DNA from: Gammaproteobacteria bacterium | GTDB lineage: Bacteria > Pseudomonadota > Gammaproteobacteria > Eutrophobiales > Eutrophobiaceae | Direction of reading: 5' to 3' | Length of the DNA stretch: 18,068 nucleotides | Assembly: GCA_015661095.1 (NCBI GenBank) | Contig: JACVQI010000034.1 | Location: 1 to 18,068, forward strand | Part shown: in pieces, positions 1 through 7,720 of the stretch | How positions within the stretch are numbered: position 1 is the stretch's first letter | How the letters are laid out: every line of letters begins with the position of its first letter | The notes under the pieces: model-generated | Seen by the model: only the letters and a program-made list of their open reading frames with translations | Database searches by the model: none | Told to the model about the DNA's origin: nothing | Program-made: the position numbers and the translations under genes

Positions 1-21
1 TATATATCCAGGCTCCCCTAC

Positions 22-600
22 ATGCGCAGTAATGAAACAGACCAATTGCTAGTTGCAAGAGTACAACAGGGTGATAAAGCCGCCTTTGATGTGTTGGTAC
101 TGAGGTATCAATCCCGGCTCACCAATCTGGTCTCGCGCTTTCTCAGGAACCAAAATGACGTCCTGGATATCACACAGGAAGCATTTTTAAAGGCGTATCG
201 GGCCTTGCCGAATTTCCGGGGAGACAGCGCCTTTTATACCTGGCTATACCGCATTGCCATTAACACCGCCAAAAATTATCTGTCCTTGCAGTCACGGCGT
301 TCCGCCGGGGTGGAACAAGATTTCTCGGAAATTGAACAAATTGATGGTGATAATGTTCTAAAGGACATTGCGACACCGGAACATTTACTGCTGACAGATG
401 AAATTCAGGCGACAATTATTTCAGCCATCGAACAATTGCCCGAGGATCTGCGCGTGGCGATAACTTTGCGCGAGATTGAAGGATTGAGTTATGAAGAAAT
501 CGCGGAGGTTATGGACTGTCCTATCGGCACGGTTCGTTCCCGGATATTTCGTGCCAGAGAAGCAATCGATAACAAGCTAGCGCCCTTACTAGAAGAATGA
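22..600 (+). CDS. rpoE: RNA polymerase sigma-E factor (extracytoplasmic stress)
   Basis: This is an ECF-family sigma factor that directs RNA polymerase to envelope-stress promoters. At 192 residues it is almost exactly the length of E. coli RpoE (191). Sigma region 2 covers roughly residues 10-90 and contains the conserved stretch DITQEAFLKAYRAL and then FRGDSAFYTWLYRIAINTAKN. Region 4 covers about 131-185, with the helix-turn-helix core GLSYEEIAEVMDCPIGTVRS that reads the -35 element. The next gene is its anti-sigma factor, whose first possible ATG overlaps the rpoE stop codon, so translation is probably coupled. Only 21 bases lie upstream in the window, so the promoter cannot be examined. 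Identity is very secure from the near-continuous match to the E. coli protein as I remember it. Confidence 0.97.
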   Translation: MRSNETDQLLVARVQQGDKAAFDVLVLRYQSRLTNLVSRFLRNQNDVLDITQEAFLKAYRALPNFRGDSAFYTWLYRIAINTAKNYLSLQSRRSAGVEQDFSEIEQIDGDNVLKDIATPEHLLLTDEIQATIISAIEQLPEDLRVAITLREIEGLSYEEIAEVMDCPIGTVRSRIFRAREAIDNKLAPLLEE

Positions 601-608
601 GGCCCATG

Positions 609-1193
609 ATGAATGATGAACTAAAGCAGAAATTATCCAGCCTGATGGACGGTGAAATTGACAATCACGCCGATCCTGCAATCAGCAAATTGATGACATC
701 GGAATCCCTGCGTAAGACCTGGTGGCGTTATCACCTTATAGCGGATGCACTCAACGGCATTCTGCCTGAATATCTTGACCGGGATCTGGCTGACAAGATC
801 GCGCGCGAAATCGCCAAAGAGCCAACGCCTCTTTCCAGTCACCGGTTCGTAGCCAGCCGCTTGCTCAGACCAGCGGCAGGCTTCGCCATCGCCGCCTCGG
901 TAGCTGCGATCGCTATTTTCGGCATACAACAAAACTCAGTCCGCACCCCGGAATCTCCACCCGTCCAGATTGCCGATACCAAACCGCCCCAGTTTAACGC
1001 CAATTTCAGCAGGTATACCTTTCCCGTCTCGACGAATGCGGTTTCATCAACGATAGAGAATGCCGGAGATGTTGAACCAAACCCGCGCATGAATAGTTAC
1101 CTCGTCAACTATAATGAACTACGCACTTCACAAACCGGTGTACAGGGAATTATTCCTTATGTAAGAATAATCGCCAATGACGATGACCAATAA
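609..1193 (+). CDS. rseA: Anti-sigma-E factor RseA/MucA
   Basis: This is a single-pass inner-membrane protein that holds sigma-E inactive until regulated proteolysis releases it. The N-terminal cytoplasmic part has the family signature LSSLMDGEID followed by a TWWRYHLIADAL helix, which binds the sigma factor. A hydrophobic segment (AAGFAIAASVAAIAIFGI) about 90 residues in is the transmembrane helix. The remaining C-terminal part would be periplasmic and is the expected binding site for RseB. Three ATGs are close together (597, 606, 609). I chose 609 because GAGG at 599-602 is well spaced for it; 597 would overlap the rpoE stop codon. The gene overlaps the start of rseB. Sequence conservation outside the N-terminus is low, as is usual for this family. 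Confidence 0.92.
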   Translation: MNDELKQKLSSLMDGEIDNHADPAISKLMTSESLRKTWWRYHLIADALNGILPEYLDRDLADKIAREIAKEPTPLSSHRFVASRLLRPAAGFAIAASVAAIAIFGIQQNSVRTPESPPVQIADTKPPQFNANFSRYTFPVSTNAVSSTIENAGDVEPNPRMNSYLVNYNELRTSQTGVQGIIPYVRIIANDDDQ

Positions 1194-2172
1194 CTCCCTC
1201 CTGTCTGATTGTCGTAAAAGTATCTGTCTCCTCCTGCTCCAAATACCAGTCCATACACTGGCAGGAATAGACGGTTTATCACCGCAACAACTGGTTCAGC
1301 AAATGTCCCGTGCCACGCATGAGTTGAATTATGACGGTATCTTCATCTATCGACATGGACGGCAACTGAACACCATGCGGCTTATCCATCAGAACGGCAG
1401 TGACGGGGAAGTTGAGAGATTGGTGTCCCTGACCGGCCATCCGCGCGAGATCATCAGAAATAACAAATCGGTCACCTGTATTTTTCCGGATAACAAGTCA
1501 GTGATGGTGGAAAAAAGCCACCCTTATACCTTGCCTCTGACTCAGTTGCATGAATCCGTTGAAAAACTGACCGCTTATTACAGATTTTCCATTTCCGGGC
1601 AGGATCGAGTTGCCGGTATAGAAGCGACCATTGTCACTATACAACCCAATGACAACTATCGTTATGGCTATCAATTATGGATAGACAATACCAACCACCT
1701 GCTGCTGAAATCAGAACTTAAAAACGAGTCTGGTTACCCTCTTGAGCAAATCGAATTCACCAAACTGGATGTATTGCAAAGCATCTCGGATGAAATGTTG
1801 ACACCGGCCATAGCCAGCGACGGATATACGCGATTCGACAATACTGGACAAAATACAGTCACTCAAAACTCTAATGGTTACTGGCAAGTCAAATGGATGC
1901 CAGACGGTTTTGCCATGAGCAAGCGTGAAAAAGTTCCTTACTCGGCTAATTCAACCGAGGTTGATCATATGGTATATACGGACGGCATGGCGATGGTCTC
2001 CGTTTTTATTGAACCGGTTGATTTACGCTTACAGTTTGTTCCTGGCTTGTCGAGAATTGGAGCCGTCAATGCCTTTGCCAGACAGGCAAACGGTTTTCAG
2101 GTAACAGTCGTTGGAGAAGTCCCGCCAGCCACCGTGGAAAAAATGGCCGTATCCATCACTAACACTAACTGA
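1177..2172 (+). CDS. rseB: Sigma-E regulatory protein RseB/MucB
   Basis: This is a periplasmic regulator of the sigma-E pathway. In known systems RseB binds the periplasmic tail of RseA and shields it from the first protease until lipoprotein or LPS signals displace it. The protein has 331 residues, close to the E. coli and Pseudomonas lengths. A modest hydrophobic leader (SICLLLLQIPVHTLAG) near residues 15-30 fits a signal peptide. Two domains follow: a LolA-like lipid-binding fold with motifs such as LNYDGIFIYRHG, and a smaller C-terminal domain from about residue 235 (YWQVKWMPDGFAMS). The start overlaps rseA by 17 bases; a second ATG two codons later at 1183 is also possible. A 90-bp gap to the next gene shows nothing notable. 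Confidence 0.92.
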   Translation: MTMTNNSLLSDCRKSICLLLLQIPVHTLAGIDGLSPQQLVQQMSRATHELNYDGIFIYRHGRQLNTMRLIHQNGSDGEVERLVSLTGHPREIIRNNKSVTCIFPDNKSVMVEKSHPYTLPLTQLHESVEKLTAYYRFSISGQDRVAGIEATIVTIQPNDNYRYGYQLWIDNTNHLLLKSELKNESGYPLEQIEFTKLDVLQSISDEMLTPAIASDGYTRFDNTGQNTVTQNSNGYWQVKWMPDGFAMSKREKVPYSANSTEVDHMVYTDGMAMVSVFIEPVDLRLQFVPGLSRIGAVNAFARQANGFQVTVVGEVPPATVEKMAVSITNTN

Positions 2173-2271
2173 CCCGACAAACCACGTCCCGAACCACCAC
2201 TTTAACACCGGGATTGCTTTTCAAATCACGGTATTGAACAATACACCCGCAAATACTGAGAATTGTTGAAT

Positions 2272-3717
2272 ATGTCTAATTTTAAAATTGGTTCTTTTTT
2301 CACTGCCATGCTGCTAACCGCGGTGATTTATATCCCTTGCCCGCAAGCGCAAACAGTGCAGTTACCCGATTTTACTCAACTGGTGAGTAAAAATGCCGCC
2401 GCTGTGGTGAATATCAGTACAACCATAAAAATCAATGGGTCAGTACATGGTATGCAACCCATGCCGAATATTCCTGAAGACAGCCCCTTCAATGAATTTT
2501 TCCGAAGATTTTTTGGTGAAATGCCGGACGGCAGTCGACCACACCCTGATCTGGAGCAGGAATCCCTGGGGTCAGGGTTCATCATTTCTGAAGATGGTTA
2601 CATTATTACCAATCACCATGTTGTGAAAGATGCCGAAGAAATCATCGTCCGCCTGGTTGACCGGCGGGAATTCATCGCCCGAATTATCGGTGCTGACGGG
2701 CAGAGTGATATCGCCGTATTGAAAATCGATGGCACGAACCTGCCTACGGTCCAGTTAGGCGACTCTGATAAATTAAAAGTAGGTGAGTGGGTAATGGCCA
2801 TAGGCTCACCTTTCCAGTTCGATCACTCCGTTACCGCTGGTATAGTCAGTGCCAAAGGCAGACCCTTGCCTAACGAAAATTACGTCCCCTTTATCCAGAC
2901 CGATGTCGCTATAAACCCGGGCAATTCCGGCGGTCCACTTTTCAATCTGGATGGGGAAGTGGTTGGAGTAAATTCCCAGATCTACAGCCGTACCGGCGGG
3001 TTCATGGGTCTGTCCTTCGCCGTGCCTATCAATCTGGTTAAAAATGTCTATCAACAACTGAAAGATCACGGGAATGTCACTCGTGGCTGGCTGGGAGTTT
3101 TGATACAAAGTGTTGACCGGGAATTGGCTGAAACATTCGGCATGGAGAGACCTTATGGGGCATTAATCACAAAAGTCCTCACGGACAGTCCGGCAGAATC
3201 CGCCGGTTTTGAGATAGGTGACGTTATCGTTACCTTCAATAACAGGGAGGTAATCAATGACACGGATTTGCCCCCCATGGTCGGCGGAACAGAAATAGGC
3301 AAAACTGTGCCCATTGACATCATCCGCAGGGGCAAAAGGCAAACGCTAGAAGTGAAGATCGAAGTACTGCCGGATGACACCAGTAAAATCGCCAGCAAGT
3401 CAACGGACAAACCGGATCAGTCTCCAGCCAATCAGATGAATATCGTTGTAATAGATTTGACGCAAGCACAGCTCGAGGAATTGGATCTGGATCATGGCGT
3501 CTTGATCGAGGGCGTCAAATCAGGTCCGGCCAGCAGAGCGGGGCTATTGCCAGGAGATGTGCTGTTATTGATTAACAATGAAAAAGTTCAGGATGTAAAA
3601 CGATTTGAAAGTATTATTACCGGCTTACCGAAAGATAAACCTGTGGCCATACTGGTACAGAGACGGGGAAATCCCATATTCCTGGCATTAAAGTTGGATG
3701 ATGCTAAGACCCAATGA
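2272..3717 (+). CDS. mucD: Periplasmic serine endoprotease, DegP/MucD (HtrA) family
   Basis: This is an HtrA-type protease that degrades or refolds misfolded envelope proteins. A signal peptide (hydrophobic stretch SFFTAMLLTAVIYI) leads into a trypsin-like domain with a complete catalytic triad: His in TNHHVVKDA (about residue 116), Asp in QSDIAVLKI (about 146) and Ser in GNSGGPLF (about 219). Two PDZ domains follow, starting around RGWLGVLIQSV and VIDLTQAQLEEL. Having two PDZ domains and a cleavable leader argues for DegP/MucD rather than membrane-anchored, single-PDZ DegS. The start is ATG 2272; TTG codons at 2263 and 2266 are in frame but are placed worse relative to the weak purine stretch upstream. 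Its position after rseB matches the MucD arrangement of pseudomonads and xanthomonads. Confidence 0.95.
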   Translation: MSNFKIGSFFTAMLLTAVIYIPCPQAQTVQLPDFTQLVSKNAAAVVNISTTIKINGSVHGMQPMPNIPEDSPFNEFFRRFFGEMPDGSRPHPDLEQESLGSGFIISEDGYIITNHHVVKDAEEIIVRLVDRREFIARIIGADGQSDIAVLKIDGTNLPTVQLGDSDKLKVGEWVMAIGSPFQFDHSVTAGIVSAKGRPLPNENYVPFIQTDVAINPGNSGGPLFNLDGEVVGVNSQIYSRTGGFMGLSFAVPINLVKNVYQQLKDHGNVTRGWLGVLIQSVDRELAETFGMERPYGALITKVLTDSPAESAGFEIGDVIVTFNNREVINDTDLPPMVGGTEIGKTVPIDIIRRGKRQTLEVKIEVLPDDTSKIASKSTDKPDQSPANQMNIVVIDLTQAQLEELDLDHGVLIEGVKSGPASRAGLLPGDVLLLINNEKVQDVKRFESIITGLPKDKPVAILVQRRGNPIFLALKLDDAKTQ

Positions 3718-3885
3718 TGTCGCCTGGTAAGCTGCGCCGCGTGTGCACTTCCACGTGACGTGCATTTGCTCATTGTTTAAATCCAAGTCTCGCGACCGGA
3801 ATAATCAGTTAATAGCAGCATTACTGGTGGCGGCCATTCCACGCATATAAATTTTTACAGGAACCACCTGACTATCTACGAACTC

Positions 3886-5640
3886 ATGGAAAATATCAGA
3901 AATTTTTCTATTATCGCGCATATCGATCATGGCAAGTCGACACTTGCCGACCGATTTATCCAGTATTGCGGCGGTCTGAGTGAACGCGAAATGTCGAATC
4001 AGGTGCTTGACTCCATGGATATCGAAAAGGAACGCGGGATCACCATCAAAGCGCAAAGTGTTAGCCTTAGTTACACCAGTGATTCGGGCAAAGTTTACCA
4101 GTTCAATATTATTGATACGCCAGGTCATGTGGATTTCAGCTATGAGGTTTCCCGCTCTTTAGCCGCATGTGAAGGGGCGTTGCTGGTTATTGACGCCGCC
4201 CAGGGCGTGGAAGCGCAAAGTGTTGCAAATTGTATGACGGCCATGGAAAACAATCTCGAAGTTGTGCCGGTGATTAACAAGATTGATCTGCAGGCAGCAG
4301 ACCCTGACAGAGTAAAACAGGAAATCGAGGAGATCATCGGATTGGATGCAAGTGACGCTCTCCTCATCAGCGCGAAATTAGGAACCGGCATTAAGGAATT
4401 GTTGGAACAAATCGTGCACCGCATACCACCGCCTGCAACGACGGGCAACCCCGGCCTGAGGGCGTTGATCATTGATTCCTGGTTTGACAATTATTCCGGC
4501 GTAGTGACCCTGGTCAGGGTCGTCGATGGCGAAATCAAAACGAATGAAAAAATCCGGGTCATGTCTACCGGCCAGGATTATATCGTTGATGAGGTGGGGA
4601 TATTTACGCCCAAGCGCAAACGGAAGGACAGCCTGCGATCCGGGGAAGTAGGGTATGTGATTACCGGTATCAAGGAAATTCATGGTGCGCCGGTTGGTGA
4701 TACCCTGACAGGTAGCAAAAATCCGGCACAAGTAGCCTTGCCGGGATTTAAGAAAATCAAGCCACGGGTATTCGCAGGTCTGTATCCGGTGGATTCTGGT
4801 GAATATGAAGCGTTTCGAGATGCGCTGGAAAAGCTCAGCCTGAATGATTCCGCCTTGCACTATGAACCAGAAAATTCCCAGGCGTTGGGCTTTGGTTTCC
4901 GCTGCGGGTTTCTGGGCATGCTGCATATGGAGATCATTCAGGAACGGCTGGAACGGGAATATAACCTGACGCTCATTACCTCGGCACCTACAGTCGTTTA
5001 TGAAGTCCTGACTACCGCTGGCGAATCGTTGTATATTGATAATCCGCCCATTATCCGGGCGGATATTCTCGTGCCACCGGAATATATTGGCAACGTCATT
5101 GCATTATGTATCGAAAAACGTGGCGAGCAGAAAAAAATGCAGTATCTCGGCAAACAAATAGCGCTGGTGTTTGAATTGCCGTTAAATGAAGTCGTTCTGG
5201 ATTTTTTTGATCGATTAAAATCGGCCAGCAGGGGTTACGCCTCATACGATTACAGTTTCATTAGATACCAGGCATCACCGATGATAAAACTGGATATTCT
5301 GATCAATGGGGAAAAAATCGACGCACTCTCCAGTATCGTCCATCAAACGCAGGCACAACGCCGGGGCCGTGATTTGACTGAGAAAATGAAAGAATTTATT
5401 CCCAGGCAAATGTATGAAGTGGCGGTGCAGGCCGCTGTTGGCTCTAAAATTCTCGCCAAGCAGACTGTGAAGGCATTACGCAAGAATGTGACAGCCAAGT
5501 GTTATGGCGGTGACATCACCAGAAAGCGAAAATTATTGGAAAAACAAAAAGAAGGCAAGAAAAGGATGAAACAGTTCGGTTCCGTGGAAATACCACAAAA
5601 GGCATTTATGGCAATATTACATGTCGGTAAGAATGGATAA
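3886..5640 (+). CDS. lepA: Translation elongation factor 4 (LepA), with a short internal deletion
   Basis: This is a ribosome-bound GTPase related to EF-G, implicated in translation and 30S assembly. The G domain is intact: P-loop AHIDHGKST at residues 11-19, DTPGHVDFSYEVSRS and NKID. Domains II, III, V and the LepA-specific C-terminal domain (KCYGGDITRKRKLLEKQKEG) are all recognisable. The protein has 584 residues against 599 in E. coli. Most of the difference is one gap: after YIDNP (residue 387) the sequence goes straight to PIIRADILVPPEY. E. coli has about 14 further residues there, in the linker between domains III and V. The reading frame is uninterrupted. No strong ribosome binding site precedes the ATG. 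The 168 bp before it hold only weak inverted repeats and no gene that I can support. Confidence 0.97.
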   Translation: MENIRNFSIIAHIDHGKSTLADRFIQYCGGLSEREMSNQVLDSMDIEKERGITIKAQSVSLSYTSDSGKVYQFNIIDTPGHVDFSYEVSRSLAACEGALLVIDAAQGVEAQSVANCMTAMENNLEVVPVINKIDLQAADPDRVKQEIEEIIGLDASDALLISAKLGTGIKELLEQIVHRIPPPATTGNPGLRALIIDSWFDNYSGVVTLVRVVDGEIKTNEKIRVMSTGQDYIVDEVGIFTPKRKRKDSLRSGEVGYVITGIKEIHGAPVGDTLTGSKNPAQVALPGFKKIKPRVFAGLYPVDSGEYEAFRDALEKLSLNDSALHYEPENSQALGFGFRCGFLGMLHMEIIQERLEREYNLTLITSAPTVVYEVLTTAGESLYIDNPPIIRADILVPPEYIGNVIALCIEKRGEQKKMQYLGKQIALVFELPLNEVVLDFFDRLKSASRGYASYDYSFIRYQASPMIKLDILINGEKIDALSSIVHQTQAQRRGRDLTEKMKEFIPRQMYEVAVQAAVGSKILAKQTVKALRKNVTAKCYGGDITRKRKLLEKQKEGKKRMKQFGSVEIPQKAFMAILHVGKNG

Positions 5641-5682
5641 TGCGTTTAGTAATATAAATATTAGCAACGGCCAATACTCTTT

Positions 5683-6549
5683 ATGAATTTTGACTTTTCC
5701 GCATTGTTATTGATATTAACAGTTATCAGTGGCGCCATTTGGGCGGTTGATGCCTGGCTGTTTGCGCCAAAACGCAGGAGCATCCCTTCACAAGTGGGTG
5801 GCGAATCGAATGCGGCAACAGAACCTCTGATCGTGGAATATGCACGATCTTTCTTCCCCATATTTTTTGTAGTATTGATCTTAAGATCGTTTATTGTTGA
5901 ACCTTTCAGGATCCCTTCGGCCTCCATGCTGCCCACTTTATTAATCGGTGATTTCATTCTGGTGAATAAATACGATTATGGCATCCGGTTACCTGTATTG
6001 AATGCAAAGATTCTGGATAACAAGGCACCTAAGCGTGGCGATATTATCGTGTTCAGATATCCCAAGGACCCCAGTATTCCCTATATCAAGAGAGTGATAG
6101 GCGTGCCTGGCGACCAACTGGAATACCGTGACAAGATCCTCTATATCAATGACGTGCCTATGCAACAGGAAATGATGGGAACCTATGAAACAGAAAAATA
6201 CGGAACGGTCTCCTGGATGAGTGAGAACCTTGGTACCGTGGAACACAAAATACTGTTAAACCCCTATGTTTATTCAAAATCAATACTGCTAACAGGTGAA
6301 AAATGCAGTTTACAAGCCATCAGCTCCGGCAACGATGACCATGTCAGGATCACAGTGCCCGAAGGTAGTTATTTCGCCATGGGTGATAATCGGGATGACA
6401 GCAGTGACAGCCGTTGTTGGGGCTTTGTCCCGGAAGAAAACCTGATAGGCAGGGCTTTCTTTATCTGGATGAACTGGCGTTTTGACGGGATTTGGAATAT
6501 ACCCAGTTGGGGGATGGAATTTAACAGAATAGGCACAATTATTCGATAA
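5683..6549 (+). CDS. lepB: Signal peptidase I
   Basis: This is the inner-membrane peptidase that removes signal peptides from exported proteins. Two transmembrane helices are visible: about residues 6-26 (ALLLILTVISGAIWAVDAWL) and about 54-74 (RSFFPIFFVVLILRSFIVEP). The active site faces the periplasm. The catalytic Ser is S81 in IPSASMLPTLLIGD and the general-base Lys is K136 in YIKRVIGVPGD. The C-terminal box GDNRDDSSDSRCWGFVP is present, so all conserved boxes are intact. At 288 residues it is shorter than the E. coli enzyme (324) but normal for many other proteobacteria. It lies 42 bp after lepA, the classical lepA-lepB pairing, and is probably co-transcribed with it. Confidence 0.97.
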   Translation: MNFDFSALLLILTVISGAIWAVDAWLFAPKRRSIPSQVGGESNAATEPLIVEYARSFFPIFFVVLILRSFIVEPFRIPSASMLPTLLIGDFILVNKYDYGIRLPVLNAKILDNKAPKRGDIIVFRYPKDPSIPYIKRVIGVPGDQLEYRDKILYINDVPMQQEMMGTYETEKYGTVSWMSENLGTVEHKILLNPYVYSKSILLTGEKCSLQAISSGNDDHVRITVPEGSYFAMGDNRDDSSDSRCWGFVPEENLIGRAFFIWMNWRFDGIWNIPSWGMEFNRIGTIIR

Positions 6550-6565
6550 ATTCTGATAAGCTATT

Positions 6566-6571
6566 TATAAT
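6566..6571 (+). promoter_or_regulatory. Candidate -10 element before the DUF4845 gene
   Basis: A perfect TATAAT lies between lepB and the next gene, 50 bp before its ATG. I see no good -35 at 16-18 bp upstream (the best is TTCGAT), so this is only a weak candidate for an internal promoter driving DUF4845-rnc-era-recO. Read-through from lepB is just as likely. Confidence 0.25.
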
Positions 6572-6621
6572 ATTACACCCATGTCTGCGGTAATACGGAA
6601 CAACAAAACGAGGTAAGCATA

Positions 6622-7032
6622 ATGAAAAATATGTTTAGAATGCAACGCGGGATGACATTTATCGGACTGGTGTTCGTCTTGGCGTTTATCGCTATCGTTG
6701 TGCTGTTTGGACTACGTGCATTTCCCCTGATTTATGAGAGAACACAGGTCAAGGCAGCGATGGAATCGGTTGTTAACCGGGAGGGGTCATCCAAATTTAC
6801 CGCCAAAGAGGCGCAAGACGCATTTTTGCGGGGTATCGGCATCACCAACATCCAGAGGTTCAACGAAAAAAACCTTAAGGATTATCTGATCCTGGAAAAA
6901 TCGAAAGAGAAAAATGCTCCTAACGTACTGCATTTGAAATACCAGGCAACGAATAAACTGGTAGCTGATCTGCAACTGTTACTCATGGTCGACATCAGCA
7001 TGCCCCTGGCGAAAGGCGGAACAGGGGATTGA
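6622..7032 (+). CDS. DUF4845 membrane protein, pilin-like N-terminus
   Basis: This is a 136-residue protein of unknown function in the position that DUF4845 proteins usually occupy, between lepB and rnc. The N-terminus (MQRGMTFIGLVFVLAFIAIV) has a short basic stretch, a Gly-Met step and one hydrophobic helix, like a type IV prepilin. However, the residue five after the Gly is Gly15, not the Glu of true pilins, so processing by prepilin peptidase is uncertain. The remaining roughly 100 residues are soluble and probably periplasmic. A strong GAGG ribosome binding site (6611-6614) precedes the ATG. The stop codon overlaps the inferred start of rnc. Family assignment rests on context, size and the membrane segment. 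Confidence 0.75.
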   Translation: MKNMFRMQRGMTFIGLVFVLAFIAIVVLFGLRAFPLIYERTQVKAAMESVVNREGSSKFTAKEAQDAFLRGIGITNIQRFNEKNLKDYLILEKSKEKNAPNVLHLKYQATNKLVADLQLLLMVDISMPLAKGGTGD

Positions 7033-7720
7033 GACGATTCCAGCAATCGAGAAACAGATAGGCTATAATTTCAAGGATCAATCTCTCCTCGATATTGCCC
7101 TGACCCATCGCAGTTATGGTAAACATAATAATGAGCGGCTCGAATATCTGGGCGACTCGATCCTTGGCTTCCTGATAGCCGAAATACTGTACCGCAAATT
7201 TCCAACCCAATCGGAAGGCATCCTCACCCGGTTACGTGCCACCCTGGTTAATAAGGGGGCTTTGGCCGGGCTTGCCCGCGATCTTGACCTGGGGGATTAC
7301 TTGAAGCTCGGCACAGGTGAGATGAAATCCGGGGGATGGCGCCGCGATTCAATTCTGGCCAATGCCATTGAAGCTATCATTGGCGCAATTTATCTTGATT
7401 CGGATTTGCCCACATGCCGTAATTTTGTTTTATCGTTATATAGTAACCTGCTGGCTGGTTTGACTTTAGACAATCTGGAAAAAGACGCTAAAACAGAATT
7501 ACAGGAATATCTTCAGGCCAATAAACGGCCATTGCCGGTGTATCTCCTCCTGGCTGAAGAAGGTGAGGCCCATAACCGGCTATTTACCATAGCCTGTCAG
7601 ATAGACGGTTTGTCAAAACAAATCTCTGCCAGCGGTGGCAGTAAGCGTATTGCCGAACAAACAGCGGCGCGCAAGGCGCTCGAATACCTGCAGCAAGTCA
7701 GTGAGGATGATTATGTCTGA
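7028..7720 (+). CDS. rnc: Ribonuclease III, inferred AUU start codon
   Basis: This is a double-strand-specific RNase that processes rRNA precursors and some mRNAs. The catalytic domain carries the signature NERLEYLGDSIL, and a dsRNA-binding domain follows from about residue 155 (TELQEYLQANKRPLPVY). No ATG, GTG or TTG lies in frame between the upstream stop (6962-6964) and TTG 7262, which is well inside the conserved domain. I therefore place the start at ATT 7028, overlapping the end of DUF4845 by 5 bp, with a purine stretch (AAAGGCGGA, 7012-7020) at good spacing. This gives 230 residues, against 226 in E. coli. Active-site Glu36, Glu39, Asp43 and Glu115 are present, but the position matching E. 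coli Asp114 is Asn112. Identity is certain; the start is inference. Confidence 0.9.
   Translation: METIPAIEKQIGYNFKDQSLLDIALTHRSYGKHNNERLEYLGDSILGFLIAEILYRKFPTQSEGILTRLRATLVNKGALAGLARDLDLGDYLKLGTGEMKSGGWRRDSILANAIEAIIGAIYLDSDLPTCRNFVLSLYSNLLAGLTLDNLEKDAKTELQEYLQANKRPLPVYLLLAEEGEAHNRLFTIACQIDGLSKQISASGGSKRIAEQTAARKALEYLQQVSEDDYV

Noticed and set aside
2263..3717. Protease gene as degS
   Set aside because: It has two PDZ domains and a cleavable-looking leader rather than one PDZ and a membrane anchor, so DegP/MucD fits better.
3718..3885. Possible regulatory RNA or terminator between mucD and lepA
   Set aside because: Only short weak inverted repeats (about 5 bp around TGCAC/GTGCA) with no T-tract; not enough to call.
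7635..7712. Longer N-terminus for Era starting at 7635
   Set aside because: The extra residues are Arg/Ser-rich, are encoded inside the end of rnc in another frame, and have no counterpart in Era proteins.
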